Assembly (NCBI RefSeq): GCF_030316765.1
Contig: NZ_JASZYT010000002.1
Span: 310,001-374,000, forward strand
Direction of reading: 5' to 3'
DNA length: 64,000 nt
Source: Variovorax saccharolyticus
GTDB taxonomy: Bacteria > Pseudomonadota > Gammaproteobacteria > Burkholderiales > Burkholderiaceae_C
The notes under the pieces were generated by a model that searched no databases, was not told where the DNA came from, and saw only the letters and a list, made by a program, of their open reading frames with translations. Shown here in pieces: positions 43,420 to 52,185 of this stretch. The position numbers and the translations under genes are program-made. Numbering within the stretch: the first letter of the stretch is position 1; each line of letters opens with the position of its first letter.

Positions 43420-43757
43420 ACGCGGTGACGACGGTTCCACCTCGGCGTGTCTGGTGGCTCGCGGCCGGCTTCATCGTCTGGTGCGTCGCGCTGTCGGCGC
43501 TCTATGCGATCCATGCCATCGGCTGCGCCTTCGGCTGGTCGGCCGGCGCGCTGCGCTGGACCCTGGTCCTCGTGTTCATCGCGCATCTGGTCGTGATCGG
43601 ATGGATGTGGGGCCGGTTCGCCAAGGGCGCGCCCGACCCCGGATCGGGAGAGACCGGCAGCTTCCTGCACACCGCGATCGTCTGGACCACGATCACCGCG
43701 TTCGCCAGCGGCGTGCTCGCGCTCGGTCCGCCGCTGTTCCTCAGCGTCTGCATCTGA
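43416..43757 (+). CDS. Small membrane protein of the oxidase operon
   Basis: 113 residues, start ATG overlapping the CoxI-III stop. Three hydrophobic spans: at about 12-32, 48-68 and 88-108. No motif I recognise; a central acidic/Gly segment (GAPDPGSGETG) lies between spans II and III. Its place inside an oxidase operon suggests an accessory or structural subunit, analogous to the small subunit IV types, but homology is not visible. Cysteine at 37 and 112 only. Confidence 0.7.
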   Translation: MNAVTTVPPRRVWWLAAGFIVWCVALSALYAIHAIGCAFGWSAGALRWTLVLVFIAHLVVIGWMWGRFAKGAPDPGSGETGSFLHTAIVWTTITAFASGVLALGPPLFLSVCI

Positions 43758-43792
43758 TCGCCAGCCCCAGCCCGTTCCAGCACCGAACCCCC

Positions 43793-45124
43793 ATGCAGTT
43801 CCGTGACCGAGATTTCCAGCGCCGGGTCATCTGGTCCGTGATCTACCTGTTGTTCATCCTGGCGCCGCTGCTGGCGCTGCTGACCGGCGCGATGCCGCCG
43901 GCGCGCGATTTCTGGACCGAGTTCTCGGTCGCGCTCGGCTACACCGGCCTCGCGATGATGGGGCTGCAGTTCGGGCTCACGGCGCGCTTCAGGCATGTCA
44001 CTGACCCGTGGGGCGAGGACGTCATCTACCACTTCCATCGCCGGGTCTCGCTGCTCGCGGTCGGGCTGGTGGTGGTGCATCCGCTGATCCTGCTCGCCAA
44101 CGGCTCCGAGAAGATGGCCATGCCCGACTCCCTGGCCGAGGTGCCGCTGGGTGCCGTGTTCGCGGTGCTGTCGCTCGGCGCGCTGGTCTTGCTGGTCGTG
44201 ATGGCGCTGTGGCGCACCCGGCTGAAGATCAGCTACGAGTTCTGGCACTTCACGCACATCGGGCTCGCGCTGGTCGCGGTCGGCGGCGGGCTGCTCCACA
44301 TGGTGGGCTGGGGCTTCTACCTGGCCGATCCGGTGAAGCGCGCGCTGTGGATCGGCATGACGATATTCTGGATCGCGCTGCTGCTGTACGTGCGCATCGT
44401 CAAGCCGCTGTTCATGCTGCGGCGGCCCTACCGCGTGGCCGAGGTGCGGGCCGAGCGCGGCGACACGACCACGCTGGTGATGCGGCCCGAGGGCCACGCC
44501 GGCTTCCGCTTCCGGCCCGGCCAGTTCGGCTGGCTCACGCTGTGGGGCAGCCCGTTCCGGATCACCGGCCACCCCTTTTCTTTCTCGTCGAGCGCGGAGG
44601 CCGCCGACGGGCGGGTCGAGATGACGATCCGCAACCTCGGCGATTTCACCAGCGGCATCGCCAAGGTGCCGGTGGGCCGGCGCGTCTACCTCGACGGGCC
44701 GTATGGCGCCTTCACCATCGGCAACCCGGCGGACATGCACGTGCTGATCGCGGGCGGCATCGGCATCACGCCGATGATGAGCATGATCCGCACGCTGGTC
44801 GACCGCGGCGACAAGCGGCCGCTGATCCTGCTCTACGGCGGCAAGGACCTCGAATCCCTGACCTTCAGGGATGAACTGGATGCGCTGGTGAAGCGGGTCG
44901 ACCTCACGGTGGTCTATGTGCTGTCGCAGCCGCCGGAAGGCTGGCTCGGTGAAAGCGGCTACATCGATGCCGCCATGTTCAAGCGGCATCTGCCCCCGGG
45001 CTATGCCGACCACGAGTACTTCATCTGCGGCCCGGACGTGATGATGGATTCGATCGAGGCGGCGCTGGGCGAGATGAAGGTGCCGCTCTCGAAGTACCAC
45101 TCCGAGCGCTACAGCTTCGTCTAG
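43793..45124 (+). CDS. NOX-like bis-haem flavocytochrome (ferric reductase family)
   Basis: 443 residues, start ATG at 43793 (36 bp after the 113-aa gene). An N-terminal six-span ferric-reductase domain holds two H-x13-H pairs, His82/His96 and His155/His169, the NADPH-oxidase-type bis-haem arrangement. FAD domain: HPFSFSS (about 262-268). NAD(P) domain: AGGIGITPMMSMIR, ending with CGPDVMMDS and a short SFV tail. It moves electrons from NAD(P)H through FAD and two b haems across the membrane. Being in an oxidase operon it may feed or protect that oxidase, or reduce metals or O2 itself. Family known; role inferred. Confidence 0.85.
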   Translation: MQFRDRDFQRRVIWSVIYLLFILAPLLALLTGAMPPARDFWTEFSVALGYTGLAMMGLQFGLTARFRHVTDPWGEDVIYHFHRRVSLLAVGLVVVHPLILLANGSEKMAMPDSLAEVPLGAVFAVLSLGALVLLVVMALWRTRLKISYEFWHFTHIGLALVAVGGGLLHMVGWGFYLADPVKRALWIGMTIFWIALLLYVRIVKPLFMLRRPYRVAEVRAERGDTTTLVMRPEGHAGFRFRPGQFGWLTLWGSPFRITGHPFSFSSSAEAADGRVEMTIRNLGDFTSGIAKVPVGRRVYLDGPYGAFTIGNPADMHVLIAGGIGITPMMSMIRTLVDRGDKRPLILLYGGKDLESLTFRDELDALVKRVDLTVVYVLSQPPEGWLGESGYIDAAMFKRHLPPGYADHEYFICGPDVMMDSIEAALGEMKVPLSKYHSERYSFV

Positions 45125-45136
45125 GAGACAGATCCC

Positions 45137-45232
45137 ATGCGCCGCTTGTTCGCCGATCGACTGGTTCTCGCCACCGCGGCGATCGTGGCGCTGGTGGCGC
45201 TAGGTTTTGCGGTCTGGCGGGTGAGCGCCTGA
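45137..45232 (+). CDS. 31-residue single-span membrane peptide
   Basis: Reading ATG at 45137 to TGA at 45232: MRRLFADRLVLATAAIVALV followed by ALGFAVWRVSA. AGGAGA stands 9 nt upstream of the ATG, 12 bp after the NOX-like stop. One hydrophobic span (about 10-28) with a positively charged N-terminus, so N-in topology is expected. It resembles in form the tiny subunits of terminal oxidases (CydX, CcoQ class) without sequence match. It is the last gene of the oxidase operon. Confidence 0.6.
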   Translation: MRRLFADRLVLATAAIVALVALGFAVWRVSA

Positions 45233-45270
45233 ATCCTCCGACGGGGCGGGCGGACTTGCCCCTCAGCCCC

Positions 45271-46221
45271 TCAGCCCCGCACCTCGGTCTCCAGCCGGCC
45301 CGATTCGACGTAGCGCCGCACATTGCGCAGCACCAGATCGGCCATCGCGCGCCGGGTCTCGGCCGTGCCGCTGGCGATGTGCGGCAGCAGCACCACGTTG
45401 TCCATCGCGAGCAGCGCCGGTGGTACCTGCGGTTCCTGCTCGAAGACGTCCAGCGCCGCGCCGCCGAGCTGGCGCGTCTGCAGCGCATGCACCAGCGCTT
45501 CTTCGTCGACCACCGATCCGCGGGCGATGTTGATCAGGAAGGACTGCGGCCCCAGGGCCTGCAGGACCTCGGTCGAGACCAGGTGGTGGGTCGCCGGCCC
45601 GCCGGAACAGGCCACCACGAGGAAGTCGGCCCAGTCGGCCAGCGCGACCAGGGAGGCTTCGTGCGTCCATCGGCTTTCGGCCATGGGCGCGGGCGTGTGG
45701 TAGCGGATCTCCATGTCGAAGCCGGTGCAGCGCCGGGCCACGGTCTGCCCGATGCGGCCCATGCCCAGGAAGCCCAGGCGCTTGCCGCTGACGCGGGTGC
45801 CCAGCGGCGGCGGCCCCTTCGAGATCCAGTCGCCGCGCCGCACATGGCGATCCGCCGCCGTCAGGCCGCGCGCGACGTCGATCATCAGGCCCACGGCCAG
45901 GTCGGCGACGCAGTCGTTGAGCACGTCGGGCGTGTTGCTGACCACGATGCCGCGGCTGCGCGCCGCCGCCAGGTCGAGGGCGTCGCAGCCCACGCCCAGG
46001 CTGCAGATGGCCCGCAACTGCGGCAGGCGGTCCATCAGGGCGGCGTCCGCGCCGGCCGTGGCATGGGTCAGCAGCAGGCCGAATTCGCTGCCGTGCGCAG
46101 CCAGGAAGTCCTGCGGCGCGGCTTCGCGCCAGAGCGGATGCACATCGAACTCGCGTTGCAGTTGCGTCTCGAGGGCCGGCGGCAGCGGCGCGAGCTGGAG
46201 CATGCGCGGGCGGGGGCTCAC
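45271..46221 (-). CDS. D-isomer-specific 2-hydroxyacid dehydrogenase
   Basis: 316 residues. NAD(P)-binding GxGxxG as GMGRIGQTVARR near residue 155, the catalytic Arg in NIARGSVVDEEAL, Glu in ALDVFEQEP and His in LLPHIASGT. Hydroxypyruvate/glyoxylate reductase type. It is the last gene of the GntR-controlled operon with dehydratase, GlxR-like and Hyi-like genes, so hydroxypyruvate or a related 2-oxo acid is the likely substrate. Cofactor preference: the residue after the loop (Tyr-His-Thr) leaves NADPH possible. Confidence 0.88.
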   Translation of the reverse strand: MSPRPRMLQLAPLPPALETQLQREFDVHPLWREAAPQDFLAAHGSEFGLLLTHATAGADAALMDRLPQLRAICSLGVGCDALDLAAARSRGIVVSNTPDVLNDCVADLAVGLMIDVARGLTAADRHVRRGDWISKGPPPLGTRVSGKRLGFLGMGRIGQTVARRCTGFDMEIRYHTPAPMAESRWTHEASLVALADWADFLVVACSGGPATHHLVSTEVLQALGPQSFLINIARGSVVDEEALVHALQTRQLGGAALDVFEQEPQVPPALLAMDNVVLLPHIASGTAETRRAMADLVLRNVRRYVESGRLETEVRG

Positions 46222-46282
46222 GATGCGACCTCCATGCTTCGCATTGCGGTGCGAGCCCCCTTCGGAGCGGCCGGGCGGGGGC

Positions 46283-46618
46283 TCATCGATCGGCCTCCGC
46301 GCCGAGGGCCGCCAGGTTCACCGCATTGAGGATGGTGTTCTCCTGCCGGATCACATGGCCGTCGGCCAGGCTCCTGGCCTTGTAGGCGCGCCACTGCGCA
46401 TCGTCCTCCAGGGCGCGGCGCCGCTGCTCGCGATCGGCCATGTTCTCGTACTGCCAGAGATGCACCACCTGGCTCAGCGTGCCGACTTCGGTCGTGTAGT
46501 AGCCCAGCGGCGGGCCCAGGTGGCGCTTCTGCGCCGGCAGGCCTTCGCGGGCATAGCGCTGCAGGAAGGCCGGAACCGCGCCGATGCCGAGGGTGTAGGT
46601 TCTGAGATCCACGATCAT
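46283..46618 (-). CDS. NIPSNAP family protein
   Basis: 111 residues, single NIPSNAP ferredoxin-like domain (IVDLRTYTLGIG, GYYTTEVGTLSQVVHLWQYE). ATG at 46618 has GAGGA 7 nt upstream; a GTG at 46630 overlapping the Bug stop is the alternative. Function of bacterial NIPSNAP proteins is uncertain; they occur in aromatic and acid catabolic operons, possibly as mono-oxygenase-like or ligand-binding helpers. Located between Bug and 2-hydroxyacid dehydrogenase genes. Confidence 0.85.
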   Translation of the reverse strand: MIVDLRTYTLGIGAVPAFLQRYAREGLPAQKRHLGPPLGYYTTEVGTLSQVVHLWQYENMADREQRRRALEDDAQWRAYKARSLADGHVIRQENTILNAVNLAALGAEADR

Positions 46619-46626
46619 CGTCGTCC

Positions 46627-47613
46627 TCACTGCGGCGTGTAGCCGACGTTGCTGACCATCGTGGTCCAGGCCTTGTTGGTCTCCTTCACCCGCGCGGTCA
46701 GTTCGGCCGGCGTGCTCGATGCCGCCGTGACGCCCATGTTGGCCAGCGTCTCGGTGAATTCGGGCGAGCGCACCAGCTTGGCGAGCGCGGTGCTGTAGGA
46801 CTGCAGCAAGGCCGGCGGCGTGTTGGCCGGTGCGAAGAGACTGGTGAAGATCACCTCTTCGTAGCCCTGGATGCCGAGCTCGGCATAGGTCGGGACGTCG
46901 GGCAGCAGCGGCAGGCGCTTGGTGCCGTTGACCGCCACGATGCGGGTCTTGCCCGCCTTGGCGGGCGGCAGCATCGCCCCCACCGAACCGATGCCGGCGG
47001 GGATCTGGCCGGCGATCAGGTCCTGCAGCATCGGGGCGTCGCCGCGATAGGGCACCGACTTGAGATCGGAGCCCAGCACGCGCGAGACGATGTCCACCGC
47101 GAACACGGGCGCGCTCGCGGGCGCCGGCACGCCGACGTTGCCGCGGCCCGGGTTGGCCTTGGCCCAGGTCGCGAAGTCGCGCAGGCCGGCATTGGGATTG
47201 CCGAGGGTGGTCGGGTTGACGACGAACACGTCGGGATGGATCGCCACCAGTCCCACCGGGGCGAAGTCCTTCAGCGCATCGAAGCCGGGGTTCAGCGTGG
47301 TCAGCGGGATCATCGACACCGTGTGGCTGTTCGACAGGAACAGCGTGAGCCCGTCCGGCCGTGCGGCCTTGAGCGCCTGTGCCGCGATCTGGCCACCGGC
47401 GCCCGAGCGGTTCTCGACCACGAAGGGGCGCTTGAGTTCCTGCTGGAGTCCGAGCGCCAGGTGGCGCGCGATGACGTCGGTGCCGCTGCCTGCGTTCGAG
47501 CCGACCATGATCTTCACGGCGGCGTCGTCGGCGTAGGCACAGGCGGCGGAAGCCGCCAGGGCCGATGCAGTGGCCAGGCGCAGGAGTGTCTTGAAGGCGG
47601 AAGGGAGCTTCAT
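46627..47613 (-). CDS. Bug family tripartite tricarboxylate receptor (TctC-like)
   Basis: 328 residues; signal peptide 1-29 (ends ACAYADD). The opening is KIMVGSNAGSGTD rather than the usual [11 protein letters not shown], so this is the most divergent of the four Bug proteins, with a Ser-Asn-Ala-Gly loop at the ligand site. PYRGDAPMLQDLI and PTYAELGIQGYEEV mark the family. It sits in the hydroxy/sugar-acid operon between hyi and NIPSNAP and probably binds the acid that starts the pathway. Confidence 0.88.
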   Translation of the reverse strand: MKLPSAFKTLLRLATASALAASAACAYADDAAVKIMVGSNAGSGTDVIARHLALGLQQELKRPFVVENRSGAGGQIAAQALKAARPDGLTLFLSNSHTVSMIPLTTLNPGFDALKDFAPVGLVAIHPDVFVVNPTTLGNPNAGLRDFATWAKANPGRGNVGVPAPASAPVFAVDIVSRVLGSDLKSVPYRGDAPMLQDLIAGQIPAGIGSVGAMLPPAKAGKTRIVAVNGTKRLPLLPDVPTYAELGIQGYEEVIFTSLFAPANTPPALLQSYSTALAKLVRSPEFTETLANMGVTAASSTPAELTARVKETNKAWTTMVSNVGYTPQ

Positions 47614-47692
47614 GGTGCGGGGCTTTCGAAGGGTTGCAGGGAAGGTGGGGAAAGCGGGGGAAGGGACGAGCAGGAGCCGATGGCGCCGGGCG

Positions 47693-48478
47693 TCATGCGA
47701 CCAGGCCCTGGGCGCGCAGCGGCGCGCACCAGCGCAGCCCTTCGGCGGGGTCGGCGCGCGGCTGGTATTCGCAGCCCAGCCAGCCCTCGTAGCCCAGAGA
47801 GGCGAGCAGGGAGACCGCCGCGGCCAGCCCGTCCCGGTCCAGTTCGGGCTCGTGCCGGCCGGGCGTTCCGGCGATCTGCGCGTGGCCGATCCAGGGCGCG
47901 GCCTCGCGCACCGCCGAGGCCAGGTCGAGGTTTTCACGCAGGCAGTGGTAGTAGTCGAACTGCAGGCGCAGGTGCGGCGTGTCGAAGTGCCGGAGGATGT
48001 CGATCGCCTGGCTCGGCAGGTGATAGAAGTAGCCGGCCATGTCGCCGCGGTTGAGCGCCTCGAGCGTCAGCACCAGGCCGAGCCGCCGGGCATGGCCCAG
48101 CGCATGCTCGAGGTTCTGCAGCAGGGCGTCGCGGCAGGCCCGGGCGTCGAGGCCGCGCACGTCGCCCGCCATCACGTGGATGCGGGTGCAGCCGGTGGCC
48201 TGCGCGACCGCCAGTGCGCGCGCGAAGCAACGCCGGAACTCGGCCTGCGCGCCGGGCAGCGCGGCCCATCCGAGGTGGCCCGGCGCGGCGTCGATGGGCG
48301 TGTTGAAAAGCACCAGCGCAAGTCCGTGCCGGCGCAAGGCATCGGCGTACCACTCGGGCGGCTGCTCGTAGGGCAGCAGGATCTCCACGCCCTCGAAGCC
48401 GTCCCGCGCGGCGGCGGCGAATCGGTCCTGCTCGGGCAGGTGGCCGTACATCCAGCTCAGGTTGGCAGCCAGTCGCAT
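47693..48478 (-). CDS. hyi: Hydroxypyruvate isomerase-like TIM-barrel protein
   Basis: 261 residues, start ATG at 48478 (MRLAANLSWMYGHLP). Hyi/OtnI-type xylose-isomerase-like barrel: metal ligands expected at the Glu of LVLTLEALNR, Asp of LQFDYYH, and Glu of GCEYQPR, with His in HAQIAGTPGRHE. Interconverts hydroxypyruvate and tartronate semialdehyde, or acts on 2-oxo-tetronates in otn-type pathways. It follows glxR by 16 bp. With GlxR and a dehydratase the operon resembles sugar-acid routes ending in glycerate. Cytosolic. Confidence 0.85.
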   Translation of the reverse strand: MRLAANLSWMYGHLPEQDRFAAAARDGFEGVEILLPYEQPPEWYADALRRHGLALVLFNTPIDAAPGHLGWAALPGAQAEFRRCFARALAVAQATGCTRIHVMAGDVRGLDARACRDALLQNLEHALGHARRLGLVLTLEALNRGDMAGYFYHLPSQAIDILRHFDTPHLRLQFDYYHCLRENLDLASAVREAAPWIGHAQIAGTPGRHEPELDRDGLAAAVSLLASLGYEGWLGCEYQPRADPAEGLRWCAPLRAQGLVA

Positions 48479-48494
48479 GGCAGTCTCGCGCGGC

Positions 48495-49391
48495 TCAGCC
48501 GGCAATGGTCCGGGCGAAGGCGGCGCGCCGCTCCGGCAGCATGATGCTGATCACCGAGGACAGCTCCGCGGCGCCCAGGCCCATGGCAGCGGCTGCCCGC
48601 AGCACCTGCTGCACCGAACTGGTCACCGGCATCGGCGCGCCGCTCTGCTGGGCCACGGCGGCCACCGTGTCGACGTCCTTCAGCATGGTCGACAGCGCGC
48701 CGATCGATTCGGGCTGGACGTCGATCATGCGCGGCACGAAGACCTGCAGCGGCTTCGAATCCGCCCAGCCGCCGGCCAGCGCCTGCGCCAGCTTGCCGAC
48801 CTCGATCCCGTTGCGCTCGGCCAGGCCGATGGCCTCGGCGATGGCAACCACGGTGGTCGCCACGATGGCCTGGTTGCACAGCTTGGTGGCTTGTCCGGCG
48901 CCGCTGGATCCCATGTGCGTGACCCGCCCGGCGTAGGCCCGCATGGCTTCGGCCGCATCCGCCACGCTCTGCGCCGCGCCGCCCGCCATGATCGCCAGCG
49001 TGCCGGCCTCGACGCCTGAGACGCCGCCCGAGACCGGCGCGTCGACCCAGGCGGCGCCGCAGGCCTGCTGCAGGCGCTGCGCCAGCCGGCGGGTGGTCTC
49101 GGGCGGAATGCTCGAATGGTCGGCCAGCCATTTCAAGCCCTGCGCGTGGACCACGCCATCGGCACCGAAGACCACGGCCTCGACCGCGTCGGCGTCATAG
49201 AGGCACATCAGCACGGCATCGACATCGCTGGCGGCGAGGGCCGGCGTGGCCGCGGCGACCGCGCCCAGCGCCTCGAGCGGCGCAATCTTTGCAGGCGAGC
49301 GGTTCCATACCTTGACGGCATGGCCGGCCGCCAGCAGCTTGCGGACCATCGGAGCGCCCATCAGGCCCAGACCACAGAAACCGATCTTCAT
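48495..49391 (-). CDS. Tartronate-semialdehyde-reductase-like 3-hydroxyacid dehydrogenase
   Basis: 298 residues of the beta-hydroxyacid dehydrogenase family: GFCGLGLMGAPMVRKLL at the N-terminus, substrate loop VDAPVSGGVSGVEAGTLAIM, catalytic Lys in GQATKLCNQ. Either GlxR/GarR (tartronate semialdehyde to glycerate) or 3-hydroxyisobutyrate/threonate-type dehydrogenase. Its neighbour Hyi favours GlxR or LtnD-type roles. 92-bp gap after the dehydratase, the largest inside this operon. Confidence 0.85.
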   Translation of the reverse strand: MKIGFCGLGLMGAPMVRKLLAAGHAVKVWNRSPAKIAPLEALGAVAAATPALAASDVDAVLMCLYDADAVEAVVFGADGVVHAQGLKWLADHSSIPPETTRRLAQRLQQACGAAWVDAPVSGGVSGVEAGTLAIMAGGAAQSVADAAEAMRAYAGRVTHMGSSGAGQATKLCNQAIVATTVVAIAEAIGLAERNGIEVGKLAQALAGGWADSKPLQVFVPRMIDVQPESIGALSTMLKDVDTVAAVAQQSGAPMPVTSSVQQVLRAAAAMGLGAAELSSVISIMLPERRAAFARTIAG

Positions 49392-49483
49392 GTCAACTGA
49401 CTTTCTTCATTGCGTGGATGGCAGGGATTGGCCCGCGGCCGATGCGCGTTGCGGCGCCCGGTCGCGGCAAAACGGCGGGCGAT

Positions 49484-51196
49484 TCAGGCCTGCTCGGGTT
49501 CCTCGTAGGCCCAGATGACCTTGCCCGCATGGGTGACGGCGCCTTCGTGGGTCGGACCGACCAGGCGCGCGTACTTCTCGAGGGCGCCGGCCAGGCGCTC
49601 GGGTGCTGCGGGCTGCCAGGCGGCCCGGCGTGCCGCCAGTTCGGCTTCGTCGACCTGGAGATGGATCGAGCCGGCCGTGGCGTCGATGCGGATGCGGTCG
49701 CCGTCGCGCACCAGCCCGATGGCGCCGCCCGCGGCCGCCTCCGGACTCGCATAGCCGATGCACATGCCGCGCGTTGCGCCCGAGAAACGGCCGTCGGTCA
49801 GGAGGGCCACCTTCTCGCCCATGCCCTGGCCGTAGATGGCGGCCGTGACGCTGAGCATCTCGCGCATGCCGGGGCCGCCCTTCGGGCCTTCGTTGCGGAT
49901 GATGAGCACGTCGCCCGCCTCGTAGGCGCGCGCGGACACCACGCGCATGCAGGCCTCCTCGTTCTCGAAGACCCGGGCCCGGCCCTCGAAGGCCAGCGAC
50001 TTGAGTCCGGCGATCTTGAGCAGTGCGCCGTTCGGGCACAGGTTGCCCTTGAGGACCACGAGGCCGCCGGTCGGGTGCAGCGGTGCGTCGCAGTCGCGCA
50101 CGATCTTGCCGTCGGCGCCGGGGAAACGGGCCAGCGCCTCGGCCAGCGTGAGGCCGTCGATGGTCAGCGTGTCGCCGTGCAGGTGACCGCTGCGCAGCAG
50201 TGCGTTCAGCACCGCGGGCACGCCGCCGATGACATCGAGGTCGCGCGCCAGGTAGCGGCCGCCAGGCTGCAGGTCGGCGATCAGCGGCGTGCGCTGGAAG
50301 ACTTCGGCCACGTCGTCGAGCGTGAAGCGGATGCCGGCTTCGTGGGCGATCGCCGGAATGTGCAGCGCGGCATTGGTCGAGCCGCCGGTGGCGGCGACGG
50401 CCGCGCAGGCGTTCTCGATGCTCTTGCGGGTGACCAGGTCGCGCGGCAGCGGGCTGCCGGTGCGCAGCATCTCCATCACGCGGCGGCCGGCCCGGCGCGC
50501 CAGCGCATGGCGCTCGCTGTACACCGCCGGCATGGTGGCCGAACCGAGCATCGACAGGCCCAGCGTCTCGCCGACCATGCCCATGGTGTTGGCGGTGAAC
50601 TGGCCCGGGCAGGCGCCCACGGTCATGGCGCAGCTGCGCTCGACGCGGTCGAGCTGCTCGCGGCTGATCTCGCCCGTCTGGTAGCGGCCGACGCCCTCGA
50701 TAGCGGTCAGGACCGTGTTCTCGCCGCCTTCGGCCGTGCGCCCCGGCAGCATCGAGCCGCCGTAGACGAAGACCGAGGGCACGTTGAGCCGCACCATCGC
50801 CATCATGGTGCCCGGCAGGGTCTTGTCGCAGCCCGCGAAGCCCACCAGGGCGTCGTAGGCGTGGCCGCGCACCGCGACCTCGATGCTGTCGGCGATCAGT
50901 TCGCGCGACAGCAGGCTCATGCGCATGCCGTCGTGGTTCATCGAGGTGCCGTCGGACACCGAGATGGTCGAGAAGGAGACCGGGAAGCCGCCGCCCTCGG
51001 CGACGCCGAGCCGGGCGCTGTCGGCCTGCGGGCCGAGCGACTTCGAGCAGGGCGTGTTGTCGCCGGCGGTGCTGACGATGCCGACCAGGGACTTGTCCAT
51101 GTCCTCGTCGCCCATGCCGGTGGCGCGCAGGAAGGCGCGGTGGGCGGCCCGGCTCGGGCCCTGGGTCACCATCTTCGAACGGTGCTTGTGCAGCAT
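49484..51196 (-). CDS. IlvD/Edd family sugar-acid dehydratase
   Basis: 570 residues, start ATG 51196 with GAGGA 8 nt upstream (frame stays open to 51286). The iron-sulfur and metal motifs of the family are present: [22 protein letters not shown], and [14 protein letters not shown]. The C-terminal swivel domain includes [16 protein letters not shown] and [11 protein letters not shown]. IlvD removes water from dihydroxyvalerate, but the context (GntR regulator, Hyi, GlxR, Bug) and the presence of only one copy here make a sugar-acid dehydratase (pentonate, tetronate or gluconate type) the better guess. Cytosolic; oxygen-sensitive cluster likely. Confidence 0.87.
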   Translation of the reverse strand: MLHKHRSKMVTQGPSRAAHRAFLRATGMGDEDMDKSLVGIVSTAGDNTPCSKSLGPQADSARLGVAEGGGFPVSFSTISVSDGTSMNHDGMRMSLLSRELIADSIEVAVRGHAYDALVGFAGCDKTLPGTMMAMVRLNVPSVFVYGGSMLPGRTAEGGENTVLTAIEGVGRYQTGEISREQLDRVERSCAMTVGACPGQFTANTMGMVGETLGLSMLGSATMPAVYSERHALARRAGRRVMEMLRTGSPLPRDLVTRKSIENACAAVAATGGSTNAALHIPAIAHEAGIRFTLDDVAEVFQRTPLIADLQPGGRYLARDLDVIGGVPAVLNALLRSGHLHGDTLTIDGLTLAEALARFPGADGKIVRDCDAPLHPTGGLVVLKGNLCPNGALLKIAGLKSLAFEGRARVFENEEACMRVVSARAYEAGDVLIIRNEGPKGGPGMREMLSVTAAIYGQGMGEKVALLTDGRFSGATRGMCIGYASPEAAAGGAIGLVRDGDRIRIDATAGSIHLQVDEAELAARRAAWQPAAPERLAGALEKYARLVGPTHEGAVTHAGKVIWAYEEPEQA

Positions 51197-51251
51197 TTTT
51201 TTCCTCGTGGGTTGCAGGGACGCCGGCCGCGCGCGGTGCGCGGCCGGGGTC

Positions 51252-52001
51252 TTATTTCTTGAAGGGGATGGCGCCGGCGGCGGCACCGTTGCCGGCCGTG
51301 CCCGGGCTCAGGCGGTCGAAGACCCAGGCGACATCGGTCTCGATGCACTTGCGGGCGCGGGCGTAGTCGCCTTGCTGGATCGCCTCGATGGTCGATTCAT
51401 GCAACTGGTCGGCGGGCAGCTCGTCGGTGTGCAGGAACTCGCGCGTGGCCCGCAAGTAGGAGCCCGATTGCAGCCACAGGCTCTCGATCATGGCCATCAT
51501 CACGGGGGACTCGGCGGCCTGGTAGATCGTGAAGTGGAAGACGCGGTTCTGCTCCAGGCTGGTCGCGATGCCTTCGCGGGTGCGGCGCGCCTGCGTGATC
51601 TCGCGCGCCAGCTGGGCCAGCGAATCCAGCACGGCGGGCGAGAGGCGGGGCGCGGCCCATTCGGTGACCGTGCCTTCGATCATGGTCCGCGCGCGGCGGA
51701 TGTCGTCGAGCCGGGCCTGGGTGATCAGCGGCACGCGCGTGGTGCCGTTGCGCATCGGTTCCAGCCCCTGCTGGGCGACCAGCCGGCGCAAGGCCTCGCG
51801 CACCGGCATCGTGCTGGTGCCCAGGGCATCGGCCAGGTACTGGATTCCCAACACCTGGCCGGCCCGGTATTCGCCGTGCATCAGCTTGTTGCGCAAGGCC
51901 TGGTAGACGGATTCGTTGACCGATGAGCGGACGATCGGCTCCAGCGCTTCCAGCGGGTCCGAAGAAAGGGGCGCCTCATCGTTGAAAGGGTCGGGCAGCA
52001 T
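51252..52001 (-). CDS. GntR-family regulator (FCD/FadR type)
   Basis: 249 residues. N-terminal winged helix ([33 protein letters not shown]) and a C-terminal all-helical FCD ligand domain with the metal-site His pattern ([17 protein letters not shown]). It precedes the dehydratase by 55 bp and starts the operon, so it is probably autoregulated. The 184-bp region upstream has TGGT-ACGG-ACCA and TTTGATCAAA palindromes, likely its sites. Effector probably the pathway acid. Confidence 0.9.
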   Translation of the reverse strand: MLPDPFNDEAPLSSDPLEALEPIVRSSVNESVYQALRNKLMHGEYRAGQVLGIQYLADALGTSTMPVREALRRLVAQQGLEPMRNGTTRVPLITQARLDDIRRARTMIEGTVTEWAAPRLSPAVLDSLAQLAREITQARRTREGIATSLEQNRVFHFTIYQAAESPVMMAMIESLWLQSGSYLRATREFLHTDELPADQLHESTIEAIQQGDYARARKCIETDVAWVFDRLSPGTAGNGAAAGAIPFKK

Positions 52002-52022
52002 GTTGATGAGTGATTACTGATG

Positions 52023-52046
52023 TTTGATCAAAACTGGTACGGACCA
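52023..52046. promoter_or_regulatory. Two palindromes upstream of gntR
   Basis: TTTGATCAAA at 52023-52032 and, three bases on, TGGT-ACGG-ACCA at 52035-52046. The second resembles the FadR-type operator (TGGT..ACCA with three central bases in E. coli FadR, four here). Both lie in the 184-bp gap upstream of the GntR gene start at 52001, otherwise free of genes. Confidence 0.55.
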
Positions 52047-52185
52047 CAGCTTAACCAGTGCACATTCAGGTGCGGCTAGGGGTTTCTCCGGGCAAAACCG
52101 CACCAACTGCGTTCAAAAACCCGTATCTGTTTTCTGTATGAAACGAAACCAGGGTTCTTGAAGGCGCTCAGCGTTGTATGAGCAA

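Noticed and set aside
49484..51196. Calling the dehydratase gene ilvD
   Set aside because: Family match is good, but the GntR/Hyi/GlxR/Bug context points to sugar-acid catabolism, so a branched-chain amino-acid symbol would mislead.
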